A stretch of DNA of 64,000 nucleotides, from assembly GCA_963931525.1 (NCBI GenBank), contig OZ007023.1, positions 434,001 through 498,000 of the forward strand, written 5' to 3'. This document shows, piece after piece, positions 16,536 through 24,610 of the stretch. This DNA comes from Fimenecus sp900545625. GTDB taxonomy: Bacteria > Bacillota > Clostridia > Oscillospirales > Acutalibacteraceae. The notes beneath the pieces were generated by a model. The model had not been told where the DNA came from and made no database searches. It saw only the letters and a list, made by a program, of their open reading frames with translations. Each line of letters opens with the position of its first letter. The first letter of the stretch is position 1. Position numbers and translations under genes: made by a program.

Positions 16536-16564
16536 ATTATAGGAGCATTTCTTGGAAAAGTCAA
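16536..16564 (-). promoter_or_regulatory. Strong SigA-type promoter of cassette B
   Basis: TTGACT (16564-16559), 17 nt, and TATAAT (16541-16536) on the minus strand, driving the long leader and the 1714-residue gene. Confidence 0.8.
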
Positions 16565-16905
16565 CAGATTATTCATAAAAGATTTTCTTTTTTTCTATAA
16601 TTCACAATTTTGCCGCTTGATTTTCAGCAAAACGGCCGAATCCGCTTCCGAACAGAGGAAACGGAGGAAGTTTTACCCTGTCACGGTCGCGGGAGAAGCT
16701 CCGATGGATGCCGCACAAAGGGAAGTCGTTTTGTGCGGCTTGCGGGAATGCGCGATGTTATTTTCTTACGCTGTCGCGGATTCGTTTTTTGCCGTAGTGT
16801 CCGGCAGAAGCAAACACCTCCCTGCCGCATGTGCCGGCTTTGGACACTACCGGGAGGTGCCCAAATCGTATTCTATCGCTGTCATCTAACCGTTCATATC
16901 CGAGA
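16565..16905. other. Gene-free stretch with interleaved inverted repeats
   Basis: No gene is seen. Bases 16794-16802 pair with 16842-16850 (GTAGTGTCC/GGACACTAC) and 16815-16822 pair with 16852-16859 (CACCTCCC/GGGAGGTG). The two stems are interleaved, so they form either a pseudoknot or two mutually exclusive hairpins. Confidence 0.4.
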
Positions 16906-16941
16906 TCAAAAAACGAAAGCGCCCCGCACGGAGACGCTTTC
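16906..16941 (-). terminator. Terminator after the 16969 lipoprotein gene
   Basis: Stem GAAAGCG/CGCTTTC (16915-16921 with 16935-16941), followed in minus-strand sense by GTTTTTTG. Confidence 0.7.
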
Positions 16942-16968
16942 CTGTTCTGACTTCTTTCCTACTCTGTC

Positions 16969-17694
16969 TTATTTCATGACCAGCCCGCTGTTCAGCGCAC
17001 CGAATGCGTCGAACGTTTCGTCGTAGCTGCCGTGCCGACAAATGTAGTCCGCCTTGTAAAGTTGGTTCTCATAAATAAAGTAGATATTGATCGCATAATA
17101 GTACATACTGCCGTCTTGAGCCGGGACTCGCAGCTCAATCATACGCGCATCCAACTGCTGCGCTGTGAACACGCACGACTGCTGTGACAAAACCGTGTCC
17201 GGATACTCACTTTTCAGCTGTTCGGCAAAGTCGTTGAGGGCATCCATCGTACCGGCGTTTTCAAGGTACTGGCCGACCGTTTCGCCCTCCGGTCTTTCGC
17301 CGAACGCCGTAACCAGCACATATGCGTTGCCGTCCGTATCCTCGCGTAAAAACCTGCCGTTGTCCTGTGCCGTCCAGCCGTCGGGCATGGTCAGCGTATA
17401 ATCCGGCGTTTCCAGCGTGTTGCCATTTGCCACTGCGTCGGGGAACGTGACCGCCGCCACATCGTACGCCCCGTTTTCCAGCGTGACCGGGTCGCCGCTC
17501 TCGTCTGTTACATAGACCTGAATGTCGCCGTTTTCGTCAAGCACCGTATTCCCCTCTGCATCGGTCACGGCGAGGTGCGTGTAGCCGTGTTCGTCGGTGA
17601 TGACCAGATATTTGCTGCCGCACGCCGCCAGCGTCACGGCAAGTATGACCAGCACACAGGCCACGGCGATGATTTTCTTTTCCATATAATACAC
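16969..17694 (-). CDS. Lipoprotein of unknown function with VTDENG-type repeats
   Basis: The product is 241 residues. The ATG at 17694 lies 5 nt after AAGGGA; a second ATG three codons later is possible. The lipobox LAAC gives the lipidated Cys at residue 25. Residues 30-70 carry degenerate repeats (VITDEHG, VTDAEGN, LDENGD, VTDESGD), like those in the lipoprotein at 32056-33813. The remaining 150 residues form a domain (LTMPDGWTAQDNGRFL, then YYYAINIYFIYENQLYKADY) resembling small surface proteins whose function I cannot name. It is a single-gene unit with its own terminator. Confidence 0.7.
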   Translation of the reverse strand: MYYMEKKIIAVACVLVILAVTLAACGSKYLVITDEHGYTHLAVTDAEGNTVLDENGDIQVYVTDESGDPVTLENGAYDVAAVTFPDAVANGNTLETPDYTLTMPDGWTAQDNGRFLREDTDGNAYVLVTAFGERPEGETVGQYLENAGTMDALNDFAEQLKSEYPDTVLSQQSCVFTAQQLDARMIELRVPAQDGSMYYYAINIYFIYENQLYKADYICRHGSYDETFDAFGALNSGLVMK

Positions 17695-17782
17695 TTCCCT
17701 TACCGCAGTCGAAATCTGTTTTCAGTATACCCGCCCGCGCGAAAAATGTCAACCGCAGCGGGTGCATACGCTCCGGTTATAA

Positions 17783-19219
17783 TTAGTATGCCTTGCCCCA
17801 ATAGAGCATTTTGGCCGCGGGCTTGCCGCAGCACACGCAGGTGTCGCCGATGTGTTCCTGCTCGAAGGGGATGCAGCGCGAGGTCACGCCCAGCTCGTCC
17901 TTGAGCTTGTCCTCACAAGCGCGGTCGCCGCACCACATGGCTTTGATGAAGCCGGGCTTGTTTTCCGCGATGTCCTTGATCTCGTCGAACGTTTTCGCCG
18001 TGAAGGTCATATTGGCCCGGCGTGCGAACGCCGCGTCGTAAAGCCCTTTGCGCACCGCTTCGAGCAGCTCGGGGATCTTCGCTTCGAGCTCGTCGAGCGA
18101 TACCGTGATCTTTTCGCCGTTGTCGCGCCGCACAAGCACGCATTGGTTCTCCGCAAGGTCGCGCGGGCCGATCTCCAGCCGCAGCGGCACGCCCTTCATC
18201 TCATACTGCGCGAACTTCCAGCCGGGGGAATTGTCCGTCTTATCGGTTTTCACGCGGCAGATGGGTTTTAAACGCGCTTCAACGGCTTCTGCCGCCTCCA
18301 TGACGCCGGGCTTGTGCGCCGCGACGGGGACGATAATGACCTGGATGGGCGCGACGGCGGGCGGGAGCACAAGCCCGCGGTCGTCGCCGTGCGCCATGAT
18401 GATCGCGCCGATGAGCCGCGTCGAGCTGCCCCACGAGGTCTGGAACGGATATTGCAGGGTGTTGTTTTTGTCGGTATATTGAATGTCAAACGCGCGCGCA
18501 AAGCCGTCGCCGAAATAGTGCGAGGTCGCGCTTTGCAGCGCCTTGCCGTCGTGCATGAGCGCCTCGACGGTGTAGGTGTCCTCCGCGCCGGCGAAGCGTT
18601 CCTTTTCGGTTTTCACGCCCTTGATGACCGGCATGGCAAGCTCGTGCTCGCAGAAGCCCGCATAGACGTCGAGCATCCGCAGCGTCTCCTCGCGCGCCTC
18701 CGCTTCGGTGGCGTGGATGGTATGCCCCTCCTGCCACCAGAATTCACGGGTGCGCAGGAACGGGCGGGTGGTCTTTTCCCAGCGCACCACCGAGACCCAC
18801 TGGTTGTAGAGCTTCGGCAGGTCACGGTAGGAGTGGACGATGGATTTGTAGTGCTCGCAGAACAGCGTTTCCGAGGTGGGGCGCACACAAAGGCGCTCCT
18901 CGAGCTTTTCGCTGCCGCCGTAGGTGATCCACGCGACCTCGGGCGCAAAGCCCTCAACATGTTCTTTTTCCTTATTCAGCAGGCTTTCGGGGATGAACAT
19001 CGGCATGCAGACGTTTTCATGCCCGAGCGCCTTGAATTTTTCGTCCAGGATCTTCTGTATGTTCTCCCAAATGGCATAGCCGTAAGGGCGCAGCGCAAGG
19101 CACCCTTTCACGCCCGTGTATTCGATCAGTTCCGCTTTTTTGACGACGTCGGTGTACCACTTGGCGAAGTCCACCTCCATGGAGGTGATCTCTTCGACAA
19201 ACTTCTTTTCCTTAGCCAT
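17783..19219 (-). CDS. proS: Prolyl-tRNA synthetase, short archaeal/eukaryote-like type
   Basis: The product is 478 residues, the usual length of the short ProRS type that lacks the bacterial editing insertion. The start at 19219 follows AGGAAAG. Class II motif 2 is seen around RPTSETLFCEHY and VRWEKTTRPFLRTREFWWQE (about 110-165), and motif 3 around WGSSTRLIGAIIMAHGDDRG (about 265-285). The C-terminal zinc-binding domain carries CGDRAC and CVCCG and ends in the conserved aromatic tail WGKAY. It charges tRNA-Pro in the cytoplasm. Use of this type rather than the long bacterial one is common in Clostridia. Confidence 0.95.
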   Translation of the reverse strand: MAKEKKFVEEITSMEVDFAKWYTDVVKKAELIEYTGVKGCLALRPYGYAIWENIQKILDEKFKALGHENVCMPMFIPESLLNKEKEHVEGFAPEVAWITYGGSEKLEERLCVRPTSETLFCEHYKSIVHSYRDLPKLYNQWVSVVRWEKTTRPFLRTREFWWQEGHTIHATEAEAREETLRMLDVYAGFCEHELAMPVIKGVKTEKERFAGAEDTYTVEALMHDGKALQSATSHYFGDGFARAFDIQYTDKNNTLQYPFQTSWGSSTRLIGAIIMAHGDDRGLVLPPAVAPIQVIIVPVAAHKPGVMEAAEAVEARLKPICRVKTDKTDNSPGWKFAQYEMKGVPLRLEIGPRDLAENQCVLVRRDNGEKITVSLDELEAKIPELLEAVRKGLYDAAFARRANMTFTAKTFDEIKDIAENKPGFIKAMWCGDRACEDKLKDELGVTSRCIPFEQEHIGDTCVCCGKPAAKMLYWGKAY

Positions 19220-19246
19220 TTCTTTCCTGCTCGCTTTCTGAAACTT

Positions 19247-19273
19247 GCGGGGGCGCCGCTCGGACGCCCCCGC
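19247..19273 (-). terminator. Hairpin between acpP and proS
   Basis: A perfect 9-bp stem GCGGGGGCG/CGCCCCCGC. In minus-strand sense the tail AAGTTTCAG is only weakly T-rich, so termination after acpP may be partial. Confidence 0.45.
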
Positions 19274-19287
19274 GCATTTCTTGTTCC

Positions 19288-19512
19288 TTAGTGTTCCTCA
19301 ATATACTTCACGATGTCGCCGACGGTCTTGATGTTTTCGATCTCCTCTTCGGGGACTTCGATTTGAAACTCATCCTCAAATGACATCACCAGATCCACAA
19401 GATCCAGGCTGTCCGCGTCCAGATCCTCTTCGAGAAGCGTTTCCGGTGTGACGGCATCCTCCTCGACGTCAAACTGGTCGCAGATAATGTCTCTGACCTT
19501 TTCAAATATCAT
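19288..19512 (-). CDS. acpP: Acyl carrier protein
   Basis: The product is 74 residues, highly acidic. The ATG at 19512 follows GGAGGT. The phosphopantetheine attachment site is Ser35 in DADSLDLVDL. It carries acyl chains for fatty-acid synthesis. No other fatty-acid synthesis gene is adjacent, so it is an isolated acp rather than part of a fab cluster, and it could serve a specialised route. The length and helix pattern match a primary AcpP. Confidence 0.93.
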   Translation of the reverse strand: MIFEKVRDIICDQFDVEEDAVTPETLLEEDLDADSLDLVDLVMSFEDEFQIEVPEEEIENIKTVGDIVKYIEEH

Positions 19513-19582
19513 GATTTACACCTCCCGGGAACGTATTGGGATAACCAATATATACTACATTGTATTAAAATATTTGCCTTTG

Positions 19583-21118
19583 TCAATATCCTTTCCCGAT
19601 TTCCCCGCAAAATTGTTGCAGCGGAAGAAGGTCTATGCCCTCTGCGCCCGCAAGAAGCCCCAAGAGCGCCTGCGCGATGCGCCGCACCCCGCCCGCTTTT
19701 GCGGATTCCAGATTCACCGGCAGGAGCGGATCGTGGACGCTTAAGCGCAGGATGAAAAAGCCGTCACCCGCATCTTCCGGGAAAATGACCTTGACACCCT
19801 CATAGCTGTCGTCCGCCACGGTCACGCCCGCCGATGCGCGCGCCCGTTCTTCCGCAAGCGCCAAAACGCGTTCGCCGCAGGCGCGGAAATCCGCATTTAT
19901 AATCGGCAGCCGCACCTCTGCTTCCTCAGCGGGTTCTTCGAGCGCGGCGAGAAGTGTGCCGAGCGTTTTCCCTTCGCGCTTTAAGCGGCAGAGCTTGATA
20001 ATGATGCGCGTGACAAGATATGCGCCGTCATCAAGGAAATAGTTTTCGCAAAACGCCGCGTGCCCGGAGGTCTCGATGGCAAGCGGGACGTTTTCGCCCG
20101 TTTTCGTGCGCCGTTCGGCTTCGTCGATAACGTTTTTGTAGCCGCGCTTGAAGCGCAGGTGTTTGCCGCCGAGCGTTTCGTTGATAAATTTTGTTAAGCC
20201 CGCCGAGGTCACGGAATCGGTCACGATCGTGCCGCCGGGGCATTTCTCCAGCGCAATGGCAGCCGCCACGGCGACAAGGCGGTTGCGGTTGAGCGCTTCG
20301 CCGTTCGCCGTCACCGCTGCGCCGCGATCCACATCCGTGTCGAAGATCACGCCGAGGTCGGCGTGCGCACGCAGTGTCGCCTGCCGTACACTTTCCATGG
20401 CTTCCGCATTTTCGGGATTGGGAACGTGGTTCGGGAAGCGCCCGTCGGGGTCAAGGCAGCAGCTTCCCGCCGTGTCCGCTCCCAGGGGCGCAAGCACGCG
20501 GTCCGCGTAAAAGCCGCCCACGCCGTTGCCCGCGTCCACGACGATCTTCATGCCCGCAAGCGGGTGGTCGTAATCCGCGCTTTGCACGCCTTCTTTGATG
20601 AGGCTTTGCAAATGTGCGCAGTAAACGGAAAGATAGTCCGTCTGTTCAAAACGGATGTCCTGCGGCGCCGCACACAATTCCACCGTCTCGGCGGCAGAGA
20701 GGATCTCCGTGAGCTGTGCGCCCGAAATGCCGCCCGCGCGCGTAAAGAATTTGAGGCCGTTTCTGTCCCACGGGTGGTGGCTCGCGGTGATCTGCACCGC
20801 GCCGTCGCAGCCTTCGGTCTGCGTCGTCATGAACATGGCGGGTGTCGAGCACAGCCCGCAGTCTAAAATATGCACACTTTGCGCGGCAAGTTCCGTGATA
20901 ACCGCACGGCGGATGCGCTCGGCGGACACGCGCGAATCATGCCCGACCGAGATTTTTAATTCTTCCGCGCGCTTGCCGCTCTTTTTTGCAAGGAACGGCA
21001 CGAACGCCGCTGTGACGCGGCGGACGACCTCGTCGGTCAGGTCGATCTGTTCGGGCGCGGCTTCGTCTACCGCCGTCCCGCGCACATCCGTTCCGCTTTT
21101 TAAGTGTAAAAGGTCCAT
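19583..21118 (-). CDS. Phosphohexomutase (phosphomannomutase/phosphoglucomutase family)
   Basis: The product is 511 residues from the ATG at 21118, which follows AAAGGGTG. The phosphoserine loop is TASHHP with Ser113 (the usual TASHNP has His for Asn). The metal loop is DTDVDRG at 260-266, and a sugar-binding ETSGH loop follows near 360. A C-terminal phosphate-binding domain is present. The family interconverts hexose-6-phosphate and hexose-1-phosphate for nucleotide-sugar synthesis; whether the substrate is mannose, glucose or glucosamine cannot be decided. The SHHP form points to PMM/PGM rather than GlmM. Confidence 0.87.
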   Translation of the reverse strand: MDLLHLKSGTDVRGTAVDEAAPEQIDLTDEVVRRVTAAFVPFLAKKSGKRAEELKISVGHDSRVSAERIRRAVITELAAQSVHILDCGLCSTPAMFMTTQTEGCDGAVQITASHHPWDRNGLKFFTRAGGISGAQLTEILSAAETVELCAAPQDIRFEQTDYLSVYCAHLQSLIKEGVQSADYDHPLAGMKIVVDAGNGVGGFYADRVLAPLGADTAGSCCLDPDGRFPNHVPNPENAEAMESVRQATLRAHADLGVIFDTDVDRGAAVTANGEALNRNRLVAVAAAIALEKCPGGTIVTDSVTSAGLTKFINETLGGKHLRFKRGYKNVIDEAERRTKTGENVPLAIETSGHAAFCENYFLDDGAYLVTRIIIKLCRLKREGKTLGTLLAALEEPAEEAEVRLPIINADFRACGERVLALAEERARASAGVTVADDSYEGVKVIFPEDAGDGFFILRLSVHDPLLPVNLESAKAGGVRRIAQALLGLLAGAEGIDLLPLQQFCGEIGKGY

Positions 21119-21568
21119 AAGCGACACCCTTTCATAGATCAGAATCCAGAAATCAGAAGGCAAAAGCCCGATTGGGACTTTTGTGAAAAGCCAAAAATTT
21201 ATACAAACCGTAGGGACAGCCCTTGCGGCTGTCCGTTTGAGATTTTAGACATTAGATATTAGAGGTTAGACATGGGGCAGGGAGGTTTGCGCAAAGCCGA
21301 AAATCCGTGCGCACCTTTCCTCCCTCTGATGAGGGAGGTGGATTTTGCCGTAGGCAAAAGACGGAGGGAGAGAAAGACAAGTACATATTTGTCTCTCCCC
21401 CAGTCGCCTAACGGCGCCAGCCCCCTCCTCAGAGGGGGCAAAAGAAAGCCAAAAGTTTGATTGACCCGCCCCTACGGATTCGTACAGATTTTTAGTTTCA
21501 GCACAGCCGCGGCTTTGCACAAAACCGCCCTGCCTTGCCTCCGTCTTCTGCCATCTGAAATCCGATCT
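21119..21568. other. Gene-free stretch with repeat element
   Basis: The stretch holds a GTAGGGACAGCC short palindrome near 21207-21239, a TTAGACATTAGATATTAGAG run at 21246-21272 and one complete CTCCCTC-family repeat. No coding frame has support. Confidence 0.6.
21319..21440. repeat. CTCCCTC/GAGGGAG palindromic repeat, copy 1
   Basis: The first half is CCTCCCTCTGATGAGGGAGG, a variable stem-loop (TTTTGCCGTAGGCAAAA) and ACGGAGGGAGAG. The second half is TCTCTCCCCCAGTC, a variable part and CCCCCTCCTCAGAGGGGG. The same two-part layout occurs in five other gaps of this window. Confidence 0.75.
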
Positions 21569-22849
21569 CTATTTCAGCAATCCGCGCTTCTGCAATTCCT
21601 CGGCGGCAAGCATCACGCCGACTTTTCCCGTATGGAAGTTGAGCCCGCCCTGCATCCAGACGGCAAACGGTTCGCGCAGCGGCGCGTCGGCGGAGAGCTC
21701 GATGGACGACCCCGACGTGAACGCCCCCGCCGCCATAATGACCTGGTTGTCATACCCGGGCATATCCCATGGTTCGGGGGAAACATATGCGTCCACGGGC
21801 GCGCCCTTTTGCAGCCCCTGGCAGAATGCGATCAGGCGGTCGGCGTTTTCGAGTTGGATCGCCTGGATAATATCATGGCGCGGTTCGTCCGAGCGCGGCG
21901 TGACCGCGAAGCCGAGCGTTTCGAACAGCGCGGCGGCGAACACGGCGGTCTTGAGCGCCTCGCCGACAACGTGCGGCGCATGGAACAGGCCCATGAACAG
22001 CGCGCGGTTCTGGCCGAGCGAGGCCCCGACCTCAAGCCCGAGCCCCGGCGTCGTCAGCCGGCAGGCGCAAAGCTCCACAAGATCTGCACGCCCCGCGATA
22101 TAGCCGCCCGACGGCGCAATGCCGCCGCCCGCGTTTTTGATAAGCGACCCCGCCATTAAGTCCGCGCCGACCTCGGTCGGTTCTTTTTCCTCGGCGAATT
22201 CGCCGTAGCAGTTGTCCACCATGACGACGGCGTACGGGTTTACGCGATGCACGAGTTCGGCGACCTGCCCGATCTCTTCGACCGAAAGGCTGTGCCGTAA
22301 AGCATACCCGCGCGAACGCTGAAGATATACCATGCGCACATCCGTGCGCGAAGCTTCCCGTTCGATGGCGGGGAGGTCGAGCGTATCGTTTTCCGTGAGA
22401 TCCACCTGACGGCACTGTACGCCGAAATCTTTAAGCGTCCCCTTGCCCGCGCTTTTCCCGCCGTCAATGCCGATGGTCGAAAGCAGCGTGTCGTAGGGCG
22501 TGCCTGTGACGCACAGCATCACGTCGCCGGGGCGCAGCACCCCGAACAGGCAGACCGACAGGGTGTGTGTCCCGCAGGAAAGCGCCCCCGCGCGAATGAA
22601 CGCGCGCTCCGCGCCGAAAATGTCCGCCGTGAGCTTATCCAATTTCTCGCGCCCGCGGTCGGAATAGCCATAGCCCGTGGTCGTGCCGAAATCCGCTTCG
22701 TCCACACGGTTTTGGATAAACGCCGCGAGCACCTTTTGTTGGTTGTATTCCGTTTGCGCGTCGATCTTTTGAAACTGTGCGCGCGTATTTTCGAGCGCCG
22801 CAGCAGACGCTTGTTCTATTGTATCCGAAAATGCAAAAAAATTCCTCAT
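21569..22849 (-). CDS. PLP-dependent protein of the YnbB / aluminium-resistance family
   Basis: The product is 426 residues, the normal family length. The ATG at 22849 overlaps the stop of the upstream GNAT gene (ATGA), so translation is coupled. The N-terminal helix QFQKIDAQTEYNQQKVLAAF and FGTTTGYGYSDRGREKLD are typical, and the PLP lysine is in SLIKNAGGGIAPSGGYIAG. Members resemble cystathionine/methionine gamma-lyases and are annotated as aluminium-resistance or methionine gamma-lyase-like proteins; the true substrate is not settled. It is the last gene of the operon that includes galK. Confidence 0.85.
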   Translation of the reverse strand: MRNFFAFSDTIEQASAAALENTRAQFQKIDAQTEYNQQKVLAAFIQNRVDEADFGTTTGYGYSDRGREKLDKLTADIFGAERAFIRAGALSCGTHTLSVCLFGVLRPGDVMLCVTGTPYDTLLSTIGIDGGKSAGKGTLKDFGVQCRQVDLTENDTLDLPAIEREASRTDVRMVYLQRSRGYALRHSLSVEEIGQVAELVHRVNPYAVVMVDNCYGEFAEEKEPTEVGADLMAGSLIKNAGGGIAPSGGYIAGRADLVELCACRLTTPGLGLEVGASLGQNRALFMGLFHAPHVVGEALKTAVFAAALFETLGFAVTPRSDEPRHDIIQAIQLENADRLIAFCQGLQKGAPVDAYVSPEPWDMPGYDNQVIMAAGAFTSGSSIELSADAPLREPFAVWMQGGLNFHTGKVGVMLAAEELQKRGLLK

Positions 22850-23610
22850 GGCTTACTATTTCCCAGTCCGACTGTATCCGTTTTTATAAACCCGCATTTG
22901 CGGTAAAAGCCCGCCGTGCTTTCGGCGGCGAGCAGAAAGACCTGTTTGTTCCGTTCCCGCAGGGGTTCGCAAAGCGTACAAACACAGGCGCGCGCCAGCC
23001 CTCGGTTCCGGCAGTGCGGCGCGCTTGCCACGTCGCGCAAAAAAGCATAGTCGCCGAACAGATCGGCAGCGGCGCAGGCGACCGGTTCGCCGCTGTCCGC
23101 CAAAGCCGCTGTCAAAAGCGTCTTGCCGCCGAAAATGCCGCGCGCATTGCGCGCGATCCATGCGTTTTTCTCGTCCGCCGCCGCAGGAGTGCCGTCTGCG
23201 GTTACAAGCAGGTCGTAGATCCCGCCGAGCCCGTCCGTAACAATCGCCGTTTCCGCTTCGGGCGGAATCTGCATTTCAAGGCGCATCAGGTCACAGCGCG
23301 TTTGTGCCGGCATGCCGAGCGCCGTAAGAAGCCCGACCGCCGCCTGCACCTCGCGTGCACCCGAAGCGCACAGAAAGGCGCGCAGCTCTTCCGTATCGGC
23401 ACCTGCTTGAGCCGCAAGAGACGCCCGCCCGTTTTTCTGCAAAACGCAGAACGCCGTTTTTGCGCCGCTTTCATTTTCCTGTACCCAGACGCTTTCGGTC
23501 TCGACCGGGTCGCACCCGGCGGCGGCAAGCGCGGCGGGAAGATCGCTCGGGAACAGCCCCGCGAGCCGTCCCGCCGTATCGTTCGCGATGCGCTCCAGCC
23601 GTTTAAGCAT
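22846..23610 (-). CDS. GNAT-family N-acetyltransferase
   Basis: The product is 254 residues and overlaps both neighbours (8 bp with the M42 peptidase gene upstream, 4 bp with the YnbB gene downstream), so translation is coupled. The C-terminal 110 residues show the GNAT core: FLRDVASAPHCRNRGLARAC binds the acetyl-CoA pyrophosphate (V.P..R..G.A), followed by ESTAGFYRKCGF. The N-terminal half is a second, degenerate GNAT-like or unrelated domain. The substrate is unknown; the operon suggests a metabolic or peptide role. Confidence 0.78.
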   Translation of the reverse strand: MLKRLERIANDTAGRLAGLFPSDLPAALAAAGCDPVETESVWVQENESGAKTAFCVLQKNGRASLAAQAGADTEELRAFLCASGAREVQAAVGLLTALGMPAQTRCDLMRLEMQIPPEAETAIVTDGLGGIYDLLVTADGTPAAADEKNAWIARNARGIFGGKTLLTAALADSGEPVACAAADLFGDYAFLRDVASAPHCRNRGLARACVCTLCEPLRERNKQVFLLAAESTAGFYRKCGFIKTDTVGLGNSKP

Positions 23611-24610
23611 TACAAAGTGCTTCGGCTAATTTTTGGGCGAGTATCGCCGTGCTTTCGATGTCTGCCTGCTTTGCGACGCACGACGGGGCGTGAATATACC
23701 GGCACGGCACGCTGACCGCGACGGTCTTTATCCCGCCCGCCGCCTTGTGGATCGCCGCCGCGTCGTTGCCGCCCGCGACAAGCGTTTTGGTCTGGCAGGG
23801 GAGGTTGTTTTTCTCTGCGGTTTCAAACGCCAGCCGGTAAAGCTCGCGGTCATAGACCGTGCCGCGATCCATAAAGCCGACCACCGCGCCTTTGCCGAGT
23901 TCGCACACGCGCTTGTGCCCCGCAACGTCCGCAAGGTCTGCCGCCGTGGTGCATTCGAGCACGACCGCGTAATCGGGGCGTACCGTGTACGCCGCCGCAC
24001 CCGCGCCGCGCGTACCGATCTCCTCCTGCACGGTAAAACAGCAGGTCAGGTCATACGGCTGGGGCTTTTGCAGCATCTCAAGCAGGATGGCGACACCCAC
24101 GCGGTCGTCGAGCGCCTTGGCTTTTACGAAGCCGTCGCCGAATTCGGTATAGTCCGAGCAAAAATAGGCGTTGTCGCCGAGCGCCGCGTACTTTTCCGCT
24201 TCTTCGCGCGAAGCGGCGCCGATGTCGATGCAAAGCGCATGCACATCGGGGAGCTTGTCGCGCTCGTCTTTCGAGAGATGGTGCACCGCCTTGCCGCCGA
24301 TCACGCCGACTGCACCGCTTTCCAAGCGCACCGCTTTCCCGAACAGCACGCGTGCGTCGATGCCGCCGACCGTCTCAAAGCGCAGGAAGCCGTCTTCGGT
24401 GATGTGGGTGATAAGCAGGGCGACCTCGTCCATGTGCGCAAACAGCGCGACCTTGTGTTTCGCGCGCAGTTCGCCCTTTTTTTCGACAAGGATATTGCCG
24501 AGCGCGTCAACGGTATACGTTGCGTCTGCGGGGAGGTTTTGCAGCACGAAGTCGCGCACCGCGTCCTCGCGCCCGGAGGCTGCGTCAAGCATGCAAAGCG
24601 TTTTCAGCAT
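23603..24610 (-). CDS. M42 family metallopeptidase (first of two)
   Basis: The product is 335 residues. The ATG at 24610 overlaps the end of the second M42 gene by 7 bp. Co-catalytic metal ligands are in AHMDEVALL (about 76-84) and ALDDRVGVAIL; the catalytic Glu pair is in QEEIGTRGAGAAA, and PCRYIHAPS supplies the last His. These are tetrahedral or dodecameric glutamyl/leucyl aminopeptidases acting on cytoplasmic peptides. All key residues are present. Confidence 0.92.
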   Translation of the reverse strand: MLKTLCMLDAASGREDAVRDFVLQNLPADATYTVDALGNILVEKKGELRAKHKVALFAHMDEVALLITHITEDGFLRFETVGGIDARVLFGKAVRLESGAVGVIGGKAVHHLSKDERDKLPDVHALCIDIGAASREEAEKYAALGDNAYFCSDYTEFGDGFVKAKALDDRVGVAILLEMLQKPQPYDLTCCFTVQEEIGTRGAGAAAYTVRPDYAVVLECTTAADLADVAGHKRVCELGKGAVVGFMDRGTVYDRELYRLAFETAEKNNLPCQTKTLVAGGNDAAAIHKAAGGIKTVAVSVPCRYIHAPSCVAKQADIESTAILAQKLAEALCNA

